Positions 1-11,750 of a stretch of 64,000 nt of DNA are shown piece by piece. The position numbers and the translations under genes were made by a program. This stretch comes from Chamaecrista fasciculata (taxonomy: Eukaryota; Streptophyta; Magnoliopsida; Fabales; Fabaceae). Below the pieces are notes generated by a model, which worked only from the letters and a program-made list of their open reading frames with translations, had not been told where the DNA came from and ran no database searches. How positions within the stretch are numbered: position 1 is the first letter of the stretch; every line of letters begins with the position of its first letter. The stretch lies in the NCBI GenBank assembly GCA_003254925.1, contig QANZ01029635.1, forward strand, positions 52,656-116,655, in the 5' to 3' direction.

Positions 1-444
1 TTATTGCATATTAAAATTATATTAATAATTAATTATATATTTTATACAAAATATAAACTATCTATCAATTTTATAATATTTAAAATTGGATTCATTGGTA
101 TAATTAAATCATTAAAATTGGACCATTACATAGCAGATTATACCTATGAGATTATTCCAATGAATTGTGCTTCGAAAATAGGTTTGGAACTGAAATTGAA
201 AATCTTGAAAGTACAATCGCATGTATAATCTCCTATCCTATGTATAATCTCCTATGTGAATATATTATGTTAATTAAAAGAGATTATTCCAATTTTAAAT
301 CTATCAATCTCCTATGTAATGGTCAAATTTTAATAATTTAATTATACCAATGAATCCAATTTTAAATATTAGAAGATTGATAGATAGTTTATATTTTGTA
401 TAAAATATAGTTAATTATTAACATATAATTTTAATATGCAATAA
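1..444. mobile_element. Inverted-repeat MITE at the left window edge
   Basis: The first ~105 bases (TTATTGCATATTAAAATTAT onward) reappear as their reverse complement at about 340-444, ending TTAATATGCAATAA. The two arms match over nearly their full length with small indels. The ~130-base centre has no coding potential but repeats a TATAATCTCCTAT word. This is a non-autonomous foldback element. Its superfamily is unknown because the left flank lies outside the window, so no target duplication can be tested. Confidence 0.75.
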
Positions 445-485
445 CAAAAAATTAATTAACAACATATAATTAGTTAATAATAATA

Positions 486-3189
486 GGCCAAAGGGTCATT
501 TTGGTCCTAAATATATGCCATAATGTTCATTTTGGTCCATAATGTTTCAGAATGTTCAAATTGATGGAGATTGTGCCCTAGGGCCAATCATTTTATATGT
601 ATGAACATATTGTTTGACTGATTTGTAAATGATAAATTATGTCGTTATCATATTATTAGCATGTTTACTGTGATAACAATTCTTGATTAATTATGTGATA
701 ATTATTCTAAACTGTTCTGGTCGATTATTAACGTGGGAACGTGAATGCACTAAGACCAGCATGACTTCGGTGTATAGAGATACACGCATGTGATGCTTCT
801 CGACAGTCATGGTGCAATTATGTAATGGGTTACAAGTTGCTGGACCGACCCGGAGAGTTCTGCATGGGTTTAGTCGTGAGCTAGCCTCTCTTGTACACCT
901 GTCACGATGCCCTTAGACCTGAGGTCTTGACTATTCCGGCGTTGTAGATGCTGAACTTTGGCCTAGTCCAACATTGCCCGTAATAGGGTAGCCATACAGG
1001 CTAGGTACGGGTTTAGTTGTTTGTCATGCTGAGGAATGTGGTTGACCAAGAAGGAATTTTGTCCCTCATTAAGTTGAGAGATATTTAACTGGGCCCCTCG
1101 ATGAGTCTGTCCAAGGAATGTGTGGCCACACAGGGATGGGACTAACTCAAGGAATCGAGAAAGTTATGGTTTGGATTAAAGGATGACTTTCCCATGCCTT
1201 ATACATGACCAAAATATCGTGTGACAATAGGGATTATGACAAGGTGATACTTAGGTTAAATCGTAAATGTTAAAACGATAACTCACGTGTTTTGGGTAGT
1301 CGTGATGGCTTGCTAGAGTCCGCTCTCGACTTGTGTGTCATAGAGATGGCTTGCTTCCAACTTCACGTGAGGCCTGCTGGGTCACACATGAGCAGGATCA
1401 AGATACTGTAATGGGACACGAATTAGGGTTTAATTCGTGAGTCACTTTAGTGGCACAGTTTAAGAAATAGTTGAATGTCTTAGGACATGAAGTCTTGTCT
1501 TAAATAAGATCTACATTTGTGATATTTAAATTTGTTAGACAAGTTTAAATATATTAATTGTTAAATAGTTAATTTGATTAATCTATTTACAATTGACTTG
1601 TTATTTAAAATATTATGGAATAATGAATTGGCAAAGTCTCCTAAAAGTTAGGGAATTATTGATTTATTAAATTTTCTAATATTGAAAGATAACAAGATGC
1701 GGGTGGCGCCTCACTCTTGAATTAATTAATGAAATATGATTTTGTTAATTTGAATTCAAAATTTAAATTTGAATTCAAGATTTGAATTTGAATTAAGATA
1801 TTAGGGTAATATTTTAATTCAATTTGTTAAGGAAATTAATAAATTGGTTATAACTTCCTAAGAGTTAGGTTTGTTATCTTATTTATTAAATTCTTATAAA
1901 ACTAATAAAGGCGGTGGCGCATTCTTGTGGATCAAGTGCAAGATTTGATCTTGTATTTTGAATTTCAAGAATGCATTTTAAATTTAAATTAAGATATTAG
2001 TGTAATATTTTAATTAAGAATTCAAATCCTCCTGACTCATTCCAACCAATGGGAAGTGGGCATTCAAGATTTATGTTTCAAGATTTGATCTTGAAATTTA
2101 AATTTAAATTGTCTTTTAATTTTGAATTATAATATTAGTGTAATCTTATAATCAAGATTAATAATTCCCTATTTTCATGATTATAATTCCCTATTTTCAT
2201 GAGCTAGGAATGAGACTCTATATATACACACATAAGTCGCCTAGAAACTCTAGCCCAAAGTGAGAGGTCAAGTCGCCTATCCCAAGTGGAAAAGAGAGTT
2301 TTGAGAAAATCCTAAAACTTATGGTTTAGGCGAGTTGTGTGAGATAAAAAGGAGAAAGTCGCATAACCCTAGAGTTGTGTGGCCAAGAATTTGATTCTTG
2401 GTTCTGGGCCACCAAATCTTGGAGTTCTTCAAGAAGTGTTCTTGAAGATTTAATATTGTAGATCGGTTCCCGTGATCTCTTGGAGAAGAGATCGAAGGCT
2501 AGCACCTGGGTATCTGCCAAACTGTTCGTGTGGATCACTGGCAGAGGAAGGACACGAGTCTATCGACTTCTCGGAAATTGCAGTCATTCAGCATTCTCTG
2601 ATATAGGTAAACATCTCATCTCACTGGTATAAACACATGTAGTGGATCCCGTGGAGGAGATTATAGGTTTTGTAAAAAAATTAATTTTACCTTTTTCCGC
2701 TGCGCTCGCTCTATAATCTCAAACAAAAATTGGTCGTAAACGTTAGCAAAATGATTCATTTTGGTCCTAAATGTTGATAAAATGTTTCATTTTGGTCCCA
2801 AACTATTTAATTTGATCATATTTCTCTCGTCTCTCATTTCAAGTTCAAATGACTTGTTAAGAGGAACTCGTAACTCTAAATTCGTCGCATTCGAATTTGA
2901 AACGAGAGAGATATGATCAACTTTGCTTGTTTGAGTATGAAACTAGAAGTCTACTTTTAGGACCGATTTGACCTCGTTTACTGACTCCAACTAGATAGAG
3001 AAAGTACTCTTCGAGAGTAATACATAGCTCTAAACTCATCAAGTTTGAACTCAAAACAAACCATATTCAATTGTTGGGACCAAAATGAAACATTTTACAA
3101 ACATTTAGGACCAATTTGAACATTTTGAAACATAATGGACCAAAATGAACATTATGGCATATATTTAGGACCAAAATGAACCGTTAACC
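486..3189. mobile_element. MULE-type MITE (family F1) interrupted by a solo LTR
   Basis: The arms begin GGCCAAAGGGTCATTTTGG and end as an inverted copy (...CCAAAATGAACCGTTAACC). A perfect 9-bp duplication, ATAATAATA, flanks it (477-485 and 3190-3198), the Mutator-superfamily size. Each arm repeats an ATTTTGGTCC word about every 30 bases. The element is split at 561/2731 by an LTR insertion. Without it the element is about 535 bp. The interior shows no transposase coding. Related copies lie at 9078-9570, 35294-35793 and, more diverged, 36415-36875. Confidence 0.8.
562..2725 (+). mobile_element. Solo LTR, Copia-like, inserted in the F1 MITE
   Basis: The segment starts TGATGGAGATTGTGCCC and ends ATAATCTCAAACA, with TG...CA ends. 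It is bounded by near-identical 5-bp repeats (CAAAT 557-561, AAAAT 2726-2730), and removing it restores the F1 arm exactly. The start resembles, from memory, the Angela-type Copia LTR start (TGTTGGAAATATGCCCTAG). At 2.16 kb it is a long LTR. A TATA-like CTATATATACAC lies near 2219. Three degenerate AT-rich repeats (around 1745, 1975, 2095) share an AATATTAGTGTAAT core. No second LTR or internal coding region is present, so it is read as a solo LTR. Confidence 0.75.
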
Positions 3190-3876
3190 ATAATAATATA
3201 TAAATATGATAATTAATTTTTTGATATTTTATTATTATGTTTTATAAAAAATATATTTTATGATTAATAATAATAAATTAAAATATTTTTAAATAAATAA
3301 AAAAAATTGTTTAAATAAAAAATACTTAAAGGCTGCAGTTTTTACCGTTGCAAAGAATAAAATTTAAAAAAAAAATAAAACAGCAACACATTAAAAGTGT
3401 TGCAACAGAAAAAATGAAAAAATAAAAAAACTGTGCACTGCACATTGATCAAAGTGCCACGTGGCACTTGCTCATTGGTCCACGTGTTTTGGGATACTAG
3501 TACCATGCAAGAGTGTCCCATATATCTAAATTCTTTTCTTCTTGGGCTACAAATCTAAATACTTTTCTTTTTTATATTATTTAAAAAAAGGCCAAAGTCC
3601 TATTTTAGTACCCCAGTTATGCTTAGTATTCCAAATTGGTCCCCCAGTTATTTTTCGTTCCATATTGGTCCCCCAGTTATGTAAAATTTGACAAAGTTGG
3701 TCCCTCTAACAGTTTACATCCATTTTTCCGTTAAAAAAAAGATAAAATTGATTTTTAACTCCTAAGAGTTTAAATTTTTTTGCATCAAGGACTTTTTTCC
3801 CTACAATAAAACCAAAATGTAAGAAAGAAGAAAAACCTGGGGGTTTTAGTTTATTTTACACAAAAAAAAAAACACA

Positions 3877-3878
<2 letters not shown>

Positions 3879-3925
<47 letters not shown>
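3879..3925. repeat. CT dinucleotide microsatellite
   Basis: About 23 CT units at the inner edge of the left Pack-MULE arm. The right arm has only a short GA run near 4389-4400, so the repeat expanded on one side. The other family copy shows the mirror situation at 7708-7755. Confidence 0.9.
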
Positions 3926-3928
<3 letters not shown>

Positions 3929-3984
3929 TCGCGAATTTGAATCCCCATTTCTTTCCCTCAGTTTTCTTCATCCTTCGTTCTTGA

Positions 3985-4329
3985 AGACGCAGTTCGCAAC
4001 TCTCAATATTGTCGCGGCGGATTCATTCAATAATAGGCAATAATAATTCTTACTACAAGGGTTTGTCATGGGATTGTTCTGGGTTCTTGAGGAGGTGCAA
4101 TGATTGGGATAGCGAGGAGGGGGGTTTCTCTCTCGAGTCGGAGATTCTTGAGTTCATGAAGAATTCGCGGAATCCAAAATTTTTTCCGACCAAGAAAGAT
4201 TTGGTTGATTCTGGGAGGATGGATTTGGTGAATGCTATCATCAAGAGAGGAGGATGGCTTGTGTATGGGTGGGATTTGGATGAAGCAGAGGCCGAAGAAT
4301 GGGTTCGTAAAAATGTGGGGCGAAATTGA
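3985..4329 (+). pseudogene. Captured PTST/FLO6-like exon inside the Pack-MULE
   Basis: An open frame with no ATG at its beginning runs to a TGA at 4327-4329. It contains SGFLRRCNDWDSEEGGFSLE, then an LE-x-EILEFMKNS stretch, FPTKKDLVDSGRMDLV and GGWLVYGWDLDE. From memory this pattern matches the conserved N-terminal region of plant plastid PTST2/PTST3 (FLO6-like) starch-granule proteins; the carbohydrate-binding C-terminal part is absent. It is flanked on both sides by MULE inverted repeats, so it is most likely a transduplicated fragment. The frame is intact over about 110 codons, which suggests recent capture or chance preservation. The family call is moderate and the captured-fragment reading is strong. 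Confidence 0.6.
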
Positions 4330-4744
4330 GAACCAAAGAAAGGGGTTTCTCCGACGAAATTGAGAACAATGAAATCCAATGGCGGGGGGAGAGAGAGAGA
4401 GTTTTGTGTAAAATAAACTAAAACCCCCAAGTATTTCTTCTTTCTTACATTTTGGTTTTATTGTTGAGAAAAAGGTCCTTGATGCAAAAAATTTAAACTT
4501 TTAGGAGTTAAAAATCAAATTTGTCTTTTTTTTTTAACGGAAAAATGGATGGAAACTGTTAGAGGGACCGACTTTGTCAAATTTTACATAACTGGGGGAC
4601 CAATATGGAACGAAAAATAACTGGGGGACCAATTTGAAACACTGAGCATAACTGAGGGACCAAAATAGGACTTTGGCCTTAAAAAAATAAACCCAAAAGT
4701 ATTCTTGGTTTTTTTTTGTTAAAAGCAAAAGTACTCTTGGTAGT

Positions 4745-5058
4745 TGGTACCACCAAAATATGCGATCATTTTTAGTTGTCCTATAAAGTTTTTTTTGTCA
4801 ATTGTACTCTCAAAGTATGAGATTAATTTCAGTTATACTTTTAAAATTTTTCTGAGTCAATTATACTCCTAATTTTTTTTTGTATCAATTTTATCCTCAA
4901 TTTTTTTGTGTCAAATGTGAAACATTGGGATTTGGGGGTATAATTGACTAAAAAAACTTTGGATATAACTGAAACTGACCACATACTTTGGGGGTACAAA
5001 TGATCAAAAACAAACTTTGGGAATAGAACTAAAAATAACCTCATATTTTAGGAGTATC
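4745..5058. mobile_element. Short long-arm inverted-repeat element (family F6)
   Basis: The left arm GGTACCACCAAAATATGCG and the right arm (reverse complement GATACTCCTAAAATATGAGG) align over about 130 bases each with modest divergence. Words such as CAATTATACTCC and TTTCAGTTATA recur. No coding potential. The right end abuts a hAT-type element, which hides any target duplication. Confidence 0.6.
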
Positions 5059-5063
5059 AATAG

Positions 5064-5648
5064 CAGTTTGTCAAGATTGAGATCTTACTCAAGATCAAAA
5101 GAGATATAAGATAGATCGGATCATAAAATCGGATCGAGGATCGTAAGATCCTATGAATTTTTTTAAAATATAATATAAATAAAATTACTAATATATATAT
5201 ATATATATAAATAAATGTTCATAAATTTATTCTACTACATATATTAAGATTCTTATCCAACATAAATTTATAGTCTTATCATATAATTAACTATAAAAAT
5301 GTCAAGGAGTTCATCGTAAATAAAGTTTTAAGCTAACAAATAAAATAATTTCATAAACCAAAGTATCCAACGAGATAACAACCAACATAAATAAACATGA
5401 ATAATAAATTACCAATCTAGACATCAAAAAAATGTAGCATTTTGGACCTAAAAAAAAGGGTTGAATATCTCCAAAAATACAGTGTTAGACCTAAATTTTT
5501 TTTTTAGAAACCGATCTTACGAGCAAAATAGCGATCGCATCCTGGTCTTTTTAAAAAACGATCATGCATCCGATTTTACAAGAAAATGCATTACGAGATC
5601 GTAAGATTATATAATCTTACGATCTAAATAGCGATCTTGACAACACTG
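5064..5648. mobile_element. hAT-type MITE with GATC-rich subterminal words
   Basis: The ends are CAGTTTGTCAAGAT and its inverse ATCTTGACAACACTG. Flanking 8-mers ATCAATAG (5056-5063) and ATCAATAA (5649-5656) differ at one base, matching the hAT target size. Both ends carry repeated GATCGTAAGATC-like palindromes. The ~590-bp element at 14590-15179 belongs to the same family by size and internal words. Confidence 0.75.
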
Positions 5649-5978
5649 ATCAATAATATTTTTGGTCCCCCAGTTATGCTCAGTGTTCCAAATTGGTCCC
5701 TCAGTTATTTTTCGTTCCATATTGGTCCCCCAGTTATGCAAAACTTGACAAAGTTGGTCTCTCTAACAGTTTCCATCCATTTTTCCGTTAAAAAAAGACA
5801 AAATTGATTTTTAACTCCTAAAAGTTTAAATATTTTGCATCAAGGACCTTTTTTTTTTCTATAATAGAACTAAAATGTAAGAAAGAAAAAATAACTTGGG
5901 AGTTTTAATTTATTTCACACAAAAAAAAATCTCCTCTCTCTCTCCTGAAGCCTTCATCTCCATCAATGTTTTGCTCAT

Positions 5979-7208
5979 GGTTGCAAATTGCGGACCGCAT
6001 CACTGGATGCGGCCGCAATATTACGGTTGCGGTGTGCAACGCAACCGCATCACACCGCAATTGCGGTGTGAGTTGAAATCACAGTGTTGCGCCGCAACGT
6101 TGCGGTGTTGCGGCCGCAATGTTGCGGCGATGCGGCTGAAATGCCGTTTTGTTGCGGTTCGCTGCTTTTTTTTTTTTTACATTTTTCTGATATAGAAGGG
6201 ACGAGGGATCTGAAAAATGGTAGAATGAGAGAGAGATCAAGAGAGAGCATGAGCTGGAGAGATGTGAAGCTTGTTTGTGGCTTCCTCTGCTAGTGCCACT
6301 CATCATCTCTCACTGTTTTAAACTTGAGTTGGAGAAAGGATGCGAGTCGTGTTATTTAGGATGAAGAAAAACTGAAGCTGAGTGCTTCAGTCACCACCAT
6401 ATTAGTCTTTGATTCAAAATTGAATTGATTATGCGTCTTCTTCTTTATTATTTTGAAACAGGGCAAATAAGAAAAAAGAAGATAATAAATTGGTTGAGGT
6501 TCCCATCGTCAAGCAATTTTTGTTGTAAACCTTACCTAACCTATTTTCTTTTGTTTGACCTCTCATCTTGCTTTGTCTATCAATCTATATTATTAAATAA
6601 TAGTTATTATAATATAACATTCAATAAAAATTAAAAATCATAATTAAAATTAGTGTATAATAAATTTAAGATTTTTCCACCAAAAAAAAATAAATTTAAG
6701 ATTTAATTAATACTTAATAATTGATATTGATATAATTAATGTGTTATTTAAGAAATTAATTTAAATTAATTTATATTAATATATACTTCTTATATTATTA
6801 CATAAAAAAGAATAACTTTATATTCAAAATTAGTGTATGATATATTTAAAATTTAACCATTAAATTTGCACTAATATATTATAAAAATAAGAAAAATAAG
6901 TGCTAGAACTAGTAGTGCACCACCACATTATGATTGACAATATTAGATTATTAGTATAATGGTACGATAAATTCTACACCATTCAATACATAATGATAGG
7001 TTTTTAAGCATAGAAAATGTACCTATATAAATATTTTTTGTCCTATAACTATATTAATATCTTTAATTTTAAAAAGTTAGCATTTTGTGCAATTTTTAAA
7101 AAATTCACCAACGCAGTAACCGCAACCCGCATCGTAACACCCGCAATGCCCGTAATCGCAGTAATCGCAACGCAACCGCAACCGCAGCCGCAACCGCAAT
7201 TTGCAACC
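5979..7208. mobile_element. Nested inverted-repeat element with GCGGTTGC subterminal arrays
   Basis: The ends are a perfect 15-bp inverted repeat, GGTTGCAAATTGCGG at 5979 and CCGCAATTTGCAACC ending at 7208. Dense GCGGTTGC/GCGGCCGC words fill about 190 bases on the left and 110 on the right, and the middle is AT-rich. Flanks TTTGCTCAT and TTTGCTTCA are similar but not identical, so the duplication is imperfect. The layout (short terminal repeat plus arrayed subterminal words) is hAT-like. No transposase is seen. The small open frames in several phases come from the GCGG repetition. Confidence 0.6.
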
Positions 7209-7705
7209 TTTGCTTCACCATGTTTCCATCCTTTAAACCCTAATCCTTCGATTGATTTTTCTCAACCAATCAAAACCCAGAAATTCATCAAGCAAATCCA
7301 CCCTCCAAACCCTAATTAACAATTTCTGGTAATTAGTAATTACCCACATGAATATTGTCTCGAGAAGATACTTTACTTACTCAAACAAAGTGAGGCATTT
7401 GTTTTACTCAGATCAAAATCTTTGAAAGAAATCACAATAAACCCAAAATTGCCAAGACAATCAAGCATGAGTATGTGGAAATTTCTTTAAAATTCAAGGG
7501 AAGATGCATTGTTCAAGGCAATTTCTACCTCAACGATTAGCAGATAATAATAAATAGAAAGGCGAGACTTCTTACACAGGGGAGAACCAGAGGCAAAGGA
7601 TGTTGCTCTTGCAGCGAAATTTGGTCGGAAAAACCGAAGAGAAGAAGAAGAAGAAGCCGATTTGGGTATACCCAAAACACATGTCTCTCTCTCTGCCGAT
7701 GAGGA

Positions 7706-7707
<2 letters not shown>

Positions 7708-7755
<48 letters not shown>
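7708..7755. repeat. GA dinucleotide microsatellite
   Basis: About 23 GA units at the inner edge of the right arm of F2 copy 2, mirroring the CT tract of copy 1. Confidence 0.9.
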
Positions 7756-7759
<4 letters not shown>

Positions 7760-8026
7760 GTGTGAAATAAACTAAAACTCCCAAATTATTTTTTCTTTCT
7801 TACATTTTGGTTCTATTATAGAGAAAAAGGTTCTTGTTGCAAAAAATTTAAATTTTTAGGAGTTAAAAATCAATTTTATCTTTTTTTAACGGAAAAATGG
7901 ATGGAAACTGTTAGAGACCAACTTTGTTAAGTTTTGCATAACTGGGAGACCAATATGAAACGAAAAATAACTTGAGGACTAATTTAGAACACTGAGCATA
8001 ACTGGGAACCAAAATAGGACTTTGCC

Positions 8027-9068
8027 TATAACTTTTATAACAATTGGCTAAAACTATAATTCTTCCCCCAAACTTTATAATTTATATTAAAACACTCCTT
8101 AAAACTCACATTTTTACCACTTTACTGTTTTTATTTCATTTTGATCCCTCCTATATTATTTATACTCACAAATTATTACTAGTTATACTATAAAATTTTT
8201 TTAAATATTTTATTTTTGTCCCTTATTACACTCGCGTATTACACATGACAATGATTTTTTGAAACAGAAGCATGATAATCCCTAGTTTTATTGATTTTTA
8301 GTTTGTTTACCAAAAAAAAAATTGATTTTCAATTTATTGTACGTCTTGAATAAGATGTATTAATTTCGTTAAAGTGACAGTGATCAATGAGAGTACTTTA
8401 TGAACTTTGAACAGCCCACAAATTAAAGATACACCATACTTTTCACGGGATGCAATATAATGCTTGTTGGATCGAAAATAACAAAATAAAATAAATCAAG
8501 TTTTGGGATGTGTCCAAAACAATGTTGCTTCTACGAAAGTTGTACTTTTTTGGCAAGCTATAGCTTCAAAACAACGCATGCATGCACTCAACACAACATA
8601 TTCAAACAGTGGAGCCCATTATGACAAAAAAACAGAAAACAATGGAGCCCATGCTATGTACTTTGTCTTACTAATAATCAGTAGTCACTCAATATATATA
8701 TTGCTTAAAAAAAAAGTTATCTTATATTATATGGCTTCACCCCTTTCTGATCGTCCATGTCTAAAATTATAGTCTATGAAATTAAAAATAAGAAAAAATT
8801 TACTATTTAGTCTCTCTTTCTTTACTAAGTTAACAATTTAGTCCTTTATTTATTAACGGGCACGCAAAGTCCCTAATGTATATATATGTACGATTCAAAC
8901 CAAACATGCACAAGTGCGGCAGCCTAACTTTTTTTTTAAGAAAAAAAACATACATTTTTTGGGATTGAATCCTCTATATTTTTAATTTTTACCTCTTTCT
9001 AAATCCATTAAAAATGTAGAGAATGAAAATATATAAGATCTAATCTCAAATTCTTTTGGATTTTTGTT
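8027..9068. other. AT-rich stretch without a recognised gene
   Basis: No coding sequence with recognisable motifs on either strand. An 8795-8885 segment (TTTAGTCTCTC, AATTTAGTCC) resembles one arm of the TTTGGTCC-word elements, but no second arm was found. Confidence 0.5.
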
Positions 9069-9077
9069 ATTGATTCA

Positions 9078-9570
9078 GGTTAAAGGGTCATTTTGGTCTT
9101 AAATTTATGCTTCAATGTTCATTTAGATCTTTTATGTTTCAAAATGTTTAAATTGGTCTTAAATGATGGCAAAATGTAATTCATTTTAGTTTCAAACTAT
9201 TAAATATGATCATATTTCTCTCGTTTCAAGTTTAAATGTAACGAGTTTATAGCTACGTATTATTTTCAAAGAGTACTTTTTCTACTCAGTTGGGTTCGTC
9301 AACAAACGAGGTCAAATCAGTCCCAAAAGTAAATTGTTCGTTTCACAATCAAATAAGAAAAATTGACCATATCTCTCTCGTTTCAAATTGGAATGGGATG
9401 AATTCAGAGCTAACTACGAGTTACTCTTAACAAATGCTTAGAATTTGAAATGAAAACATGAGAAATATGACCATTTTGTCAACATTTAGGACCAATTTAA
9501 ACATTTTGAAACATAAAATACCAAAATGAATATTGAGGCATACGTTTAAGACCAAAATGACAATTTGACC
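9078..9570. mobile_element. MULE-type MITE, family F1
   Basis: The arms start GGTTAAAGGGTCATTTTGG and end CCAAAATGACAATTTGACC. Flanking 9-mers ATTGATTCA (9069-9077) and ATTAATTTA (9571-9579) match at 7 of 9 positions, so this is an older insertion than the 486-3189 copy. The interior shares the CATATTTCTCTCGTTTCAAG segment with the other copies. Confidence 0.7.
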
Positions 9571-10004
9571 ATTAATTTATTAGGCTTAGTTAGGATAACT
9601 GATAATGCATAAATTTTTTTTCAAGATATTTCTGTTCTTTCTCTCATAACTATTATTCATGAAAAAAAAATTATAATGATGAATCTGATAATAAAGATGT
9701 AAGAAATTAATTTAATTATAAATGTAGTTTCTTTATTCTACCACCTTGCTAATTAATGATTTATTAAACTTTCAGTTTTGCATGTATGTTGACGTACAAG
9801 TGATTTTATTATGTCTTTTATTTATAATTCCTTCGTTAGATGTTAATGCTTACGACATATATATATTGAGAATATATATATATATATATATATATTTATT
9901 TTTGTAAAGTATGAGAATGAATCCGCTAAATTATAGGATATATATCTTAAGATATGTTGAAGTAATGCATTTTATACAGAGAAGCTTTTGCGTTTTGAGG
10001 AGAA

Positions 10005-10031
10005 CTAGGTTTTGACCCGCGCGATGCGCGG
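10005..10031 (-). mobile_element. Helitron-like 3' terminus (minus strand)
   Basis: Read on the minus strand, a perfect hairpin (CCGCGC/GCGCGG, loop ATC) is followed by a short spacer and a terminal CTAG before a T. Helitron 3' ends have this form. The element body would lie to the right; its 5' TC end was not located, and the N at 10146 may interrupt it. Confidence 0.5.
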
Positions 10032-10982
10032 ATGCTCTTGTTACAGATGTATGTTACAGGTTACCTTCTTGATTTTGGTACAAAGCATTATATGATAGAT
10101 CTGGATGAACGTAAGCACGAACATTATATTGATATGAATTGGACTNTCTGCTTTTATGTATTCTTATATGATTTGAATCTCTAATACATTATTACATGTG
10201 TACGTAATGTTAAGAAAGAAAATTAACAAAAAAGAACATTTAGAGAGAAAATGCTAATAGGATTTATATCTCTGATACTTTTTCTTTCTAAATGTATGTT
10301 TCTCTCTCAGTACTATAGTTGTAGTACACTACAAGGAATTCATATTCATTTTGACCGATGATGGTGTTAATTAAAAATTGAAATTAAATATAAAGATATG
10401 TCTATATAATTGATATACAAAGGGAAAGCCTGGCTTTTTATAAGTAAAAATCAAGAAAAGGAAAATGTACATGTGTTTAATATGAGTTAAAATCTCAAAT
10501 CCAATTCCTGTTGTAAGGAATTGATGTATATGTATTGGTAAACGTTGATTTTCTTTATATATATGGGTGAATTTCTACTTAGTACCATCTATCTTTTAAT
10601 CAATGAATGATCCTCTGATCGAGAGCTTAATTAATTTTATTTATAAAAAAATCAGAAAAATAAAATCATTCATCTTTGAATTGTTTGCGCGCACTCGATC
10701 CTTTAATTTTTTGAAGTAAAAATAAATTAAGGTGGTCTTTCTACAGATTTCGTAATCTGAGAAAGAAGTCTTTATATGTTTATTTTTAAATTTTTAAAAG
10801 ATTTGGCGTGAACATTGGAGCTATTTTTTAAATAGACATTTTGGGTATTAAAAAAAATTGACATGTTGGGCATGCATTAGGTATTAGAAAAAAATATTGA
10901 CATGTCAGTTGATGGTTAACATCTGATGCGAATATGCGATTAAGTAATTAACTATATAATATCGCTAAAAGAAGCTTATCTA

Positions 10983-11744
10983 TTTTTTTTTGTCCAAGGT
11001 ATCTCCCGCCCGATGGGCTGAAGACTAATCATCCGCTGAGCTCCATTTAAGGGTTTGCCGCTGGCCAATTGGTTACTGCATACACAAGGCGAGGATCGAA
11101 CCCCCGACACTTGCTAAAGCGACTGATAATAGGCCCTAATTAGGAGGCCCCAATGGCAGAAGATGCCCTTGGCCCAGCACGCCATAGGTCCACAGGGTAG
11201 GGCGAGAACGCCCTTAACCCAGCTAGGGCAAGGGCGCCCATAACCATAGAGGGCATGGGCGCCCACGGAGCATAAGGACGCGAGGAATAAGGAAACGTTC
11301 CCTGAACCAATTAGGAACCAATCAAGGATCAACCAAGATCCTCTGCCTTGGCCATCAAGGCGCCTTAACCAAAAAGGAAATAATGATCCACAGATCCTTA
11401 ATTGGCAAAACAAGATCTTCCTACATGAAATAGGAAAGATTATGATTCACCTCCCATATCACTGAAGATATCTCCTCTACAATCAAGGAAGTTTCCTTAA
11501 ACGGACTCTCCTCAATAAGCCTATAAATACAAGATGGTAACTCTATGAAAGGTACGTAACTCACATTATTCACGCTACTCATGTTAGCTTATACTCTTAC
11601 TAACTTAAGCTTCGGAGGTGAATCACAGGGGAGCCCCCTTGTGGTTCATTGTCTTGCAGGAAAATCTTGCAGCGAACTGGGAAACGACCCCCGGCCAAAT
11701 CCTGGTTCATCAGCGACCTAGTGAGCTAACCACTAAACCAACCA
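10983..11744 (-). mobile_element. tRNA-derived SINE split by a solo LTR
   Basis: On the minus strand the head reads GGTTTAGTGGTTAGCTCACT (box A-like), interrupted by an LTR at 11124-11712. It then continues with GGGGGTTCGATCCTCG (box B), a ~110-base body and a terminal A tract (poly-T at 10983-10991 on the plus strand). Without the LTR it is about 170 bp, a normal plant SINE length. A clear target duplication for the SINE was not found. Confidence 0.75.
11124..11712 (+). mobile_element. Solo LTR inside the SINE head
   Basis: Starts TGATAATAGGCCC and ends CCTGGTTCATCA, with TG...CA ends. It is flanked by a perfect 5-bp duplication, GCGAC (11119-11123 and 11713-11717). A CCTATAAATACA TATA-like box lies at 11520-11531. 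Length 589 bp. There is no internal domain, so it is a solo LTR. The superfamily was not determined. Confidence 0.85.
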
Positions 11745-11750
11745 AGCTTG

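Larger units (their letters stand above)
3590..4678. mobile_element. Pack-MULE-like element (family F2, copy 1)
   Basis: About 300-bp inverted repeats (3590-3880 and 4390-4678) start GGCCAAAGTCCTATTTT. A perfect 9-bp duplication, TTAAAAAAA, flanks the element (3581-3589, 4679-4687), as expected for Mutator-like elements. Each arm carries several TTGGTCCCCCAGTTATG words and ends inside at a CT/GA microsatellite. The ~500-bp centre holds a captured host gene fragment, listed separately. No transposase is present, so movement would depend on a MULE transposase elsewhere. Confidence 0.85.
5657..8026. mobile_element. Pack-MULE-type element (family F2, copy 2), left end truncated
   Basis: The arms 5657-5935 and 7745-8026 match the F2 arms of the 3590-4678 element, with the same order of GGTCCCCCAGTTATG words and the same CT/GA tract at the inner edge. 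The outermost ~15 bases of the left end are missing next to the hAT insertion, so no target duplication can be tested. The interior differs entirely from copy 1. It contains a nested GCGG-rich element (5979-7208) and gene-like sequence with an exon-like GA-rich stretch near 7580-7690, preceded by a possible acceptor (TCTTACACAG). The cargo gene was not recognised. Confidence 0.7.

Noticed and set aside
4053-4430. 125-codon minus-strand frame
   Set aside because: Antisense to the PTST-like fragment and the GA tract; no known motif.
5896-6306. Overlapping short open frames on both strands
   Set aside because: Produced by repeated GCGG words without stops; no motif.
11093-11744. tRNA gene on the minus strand
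   Set aside because: Box A and box B are present, but the sequence continues as a SINE body with an A tail and has no tRNA fold.
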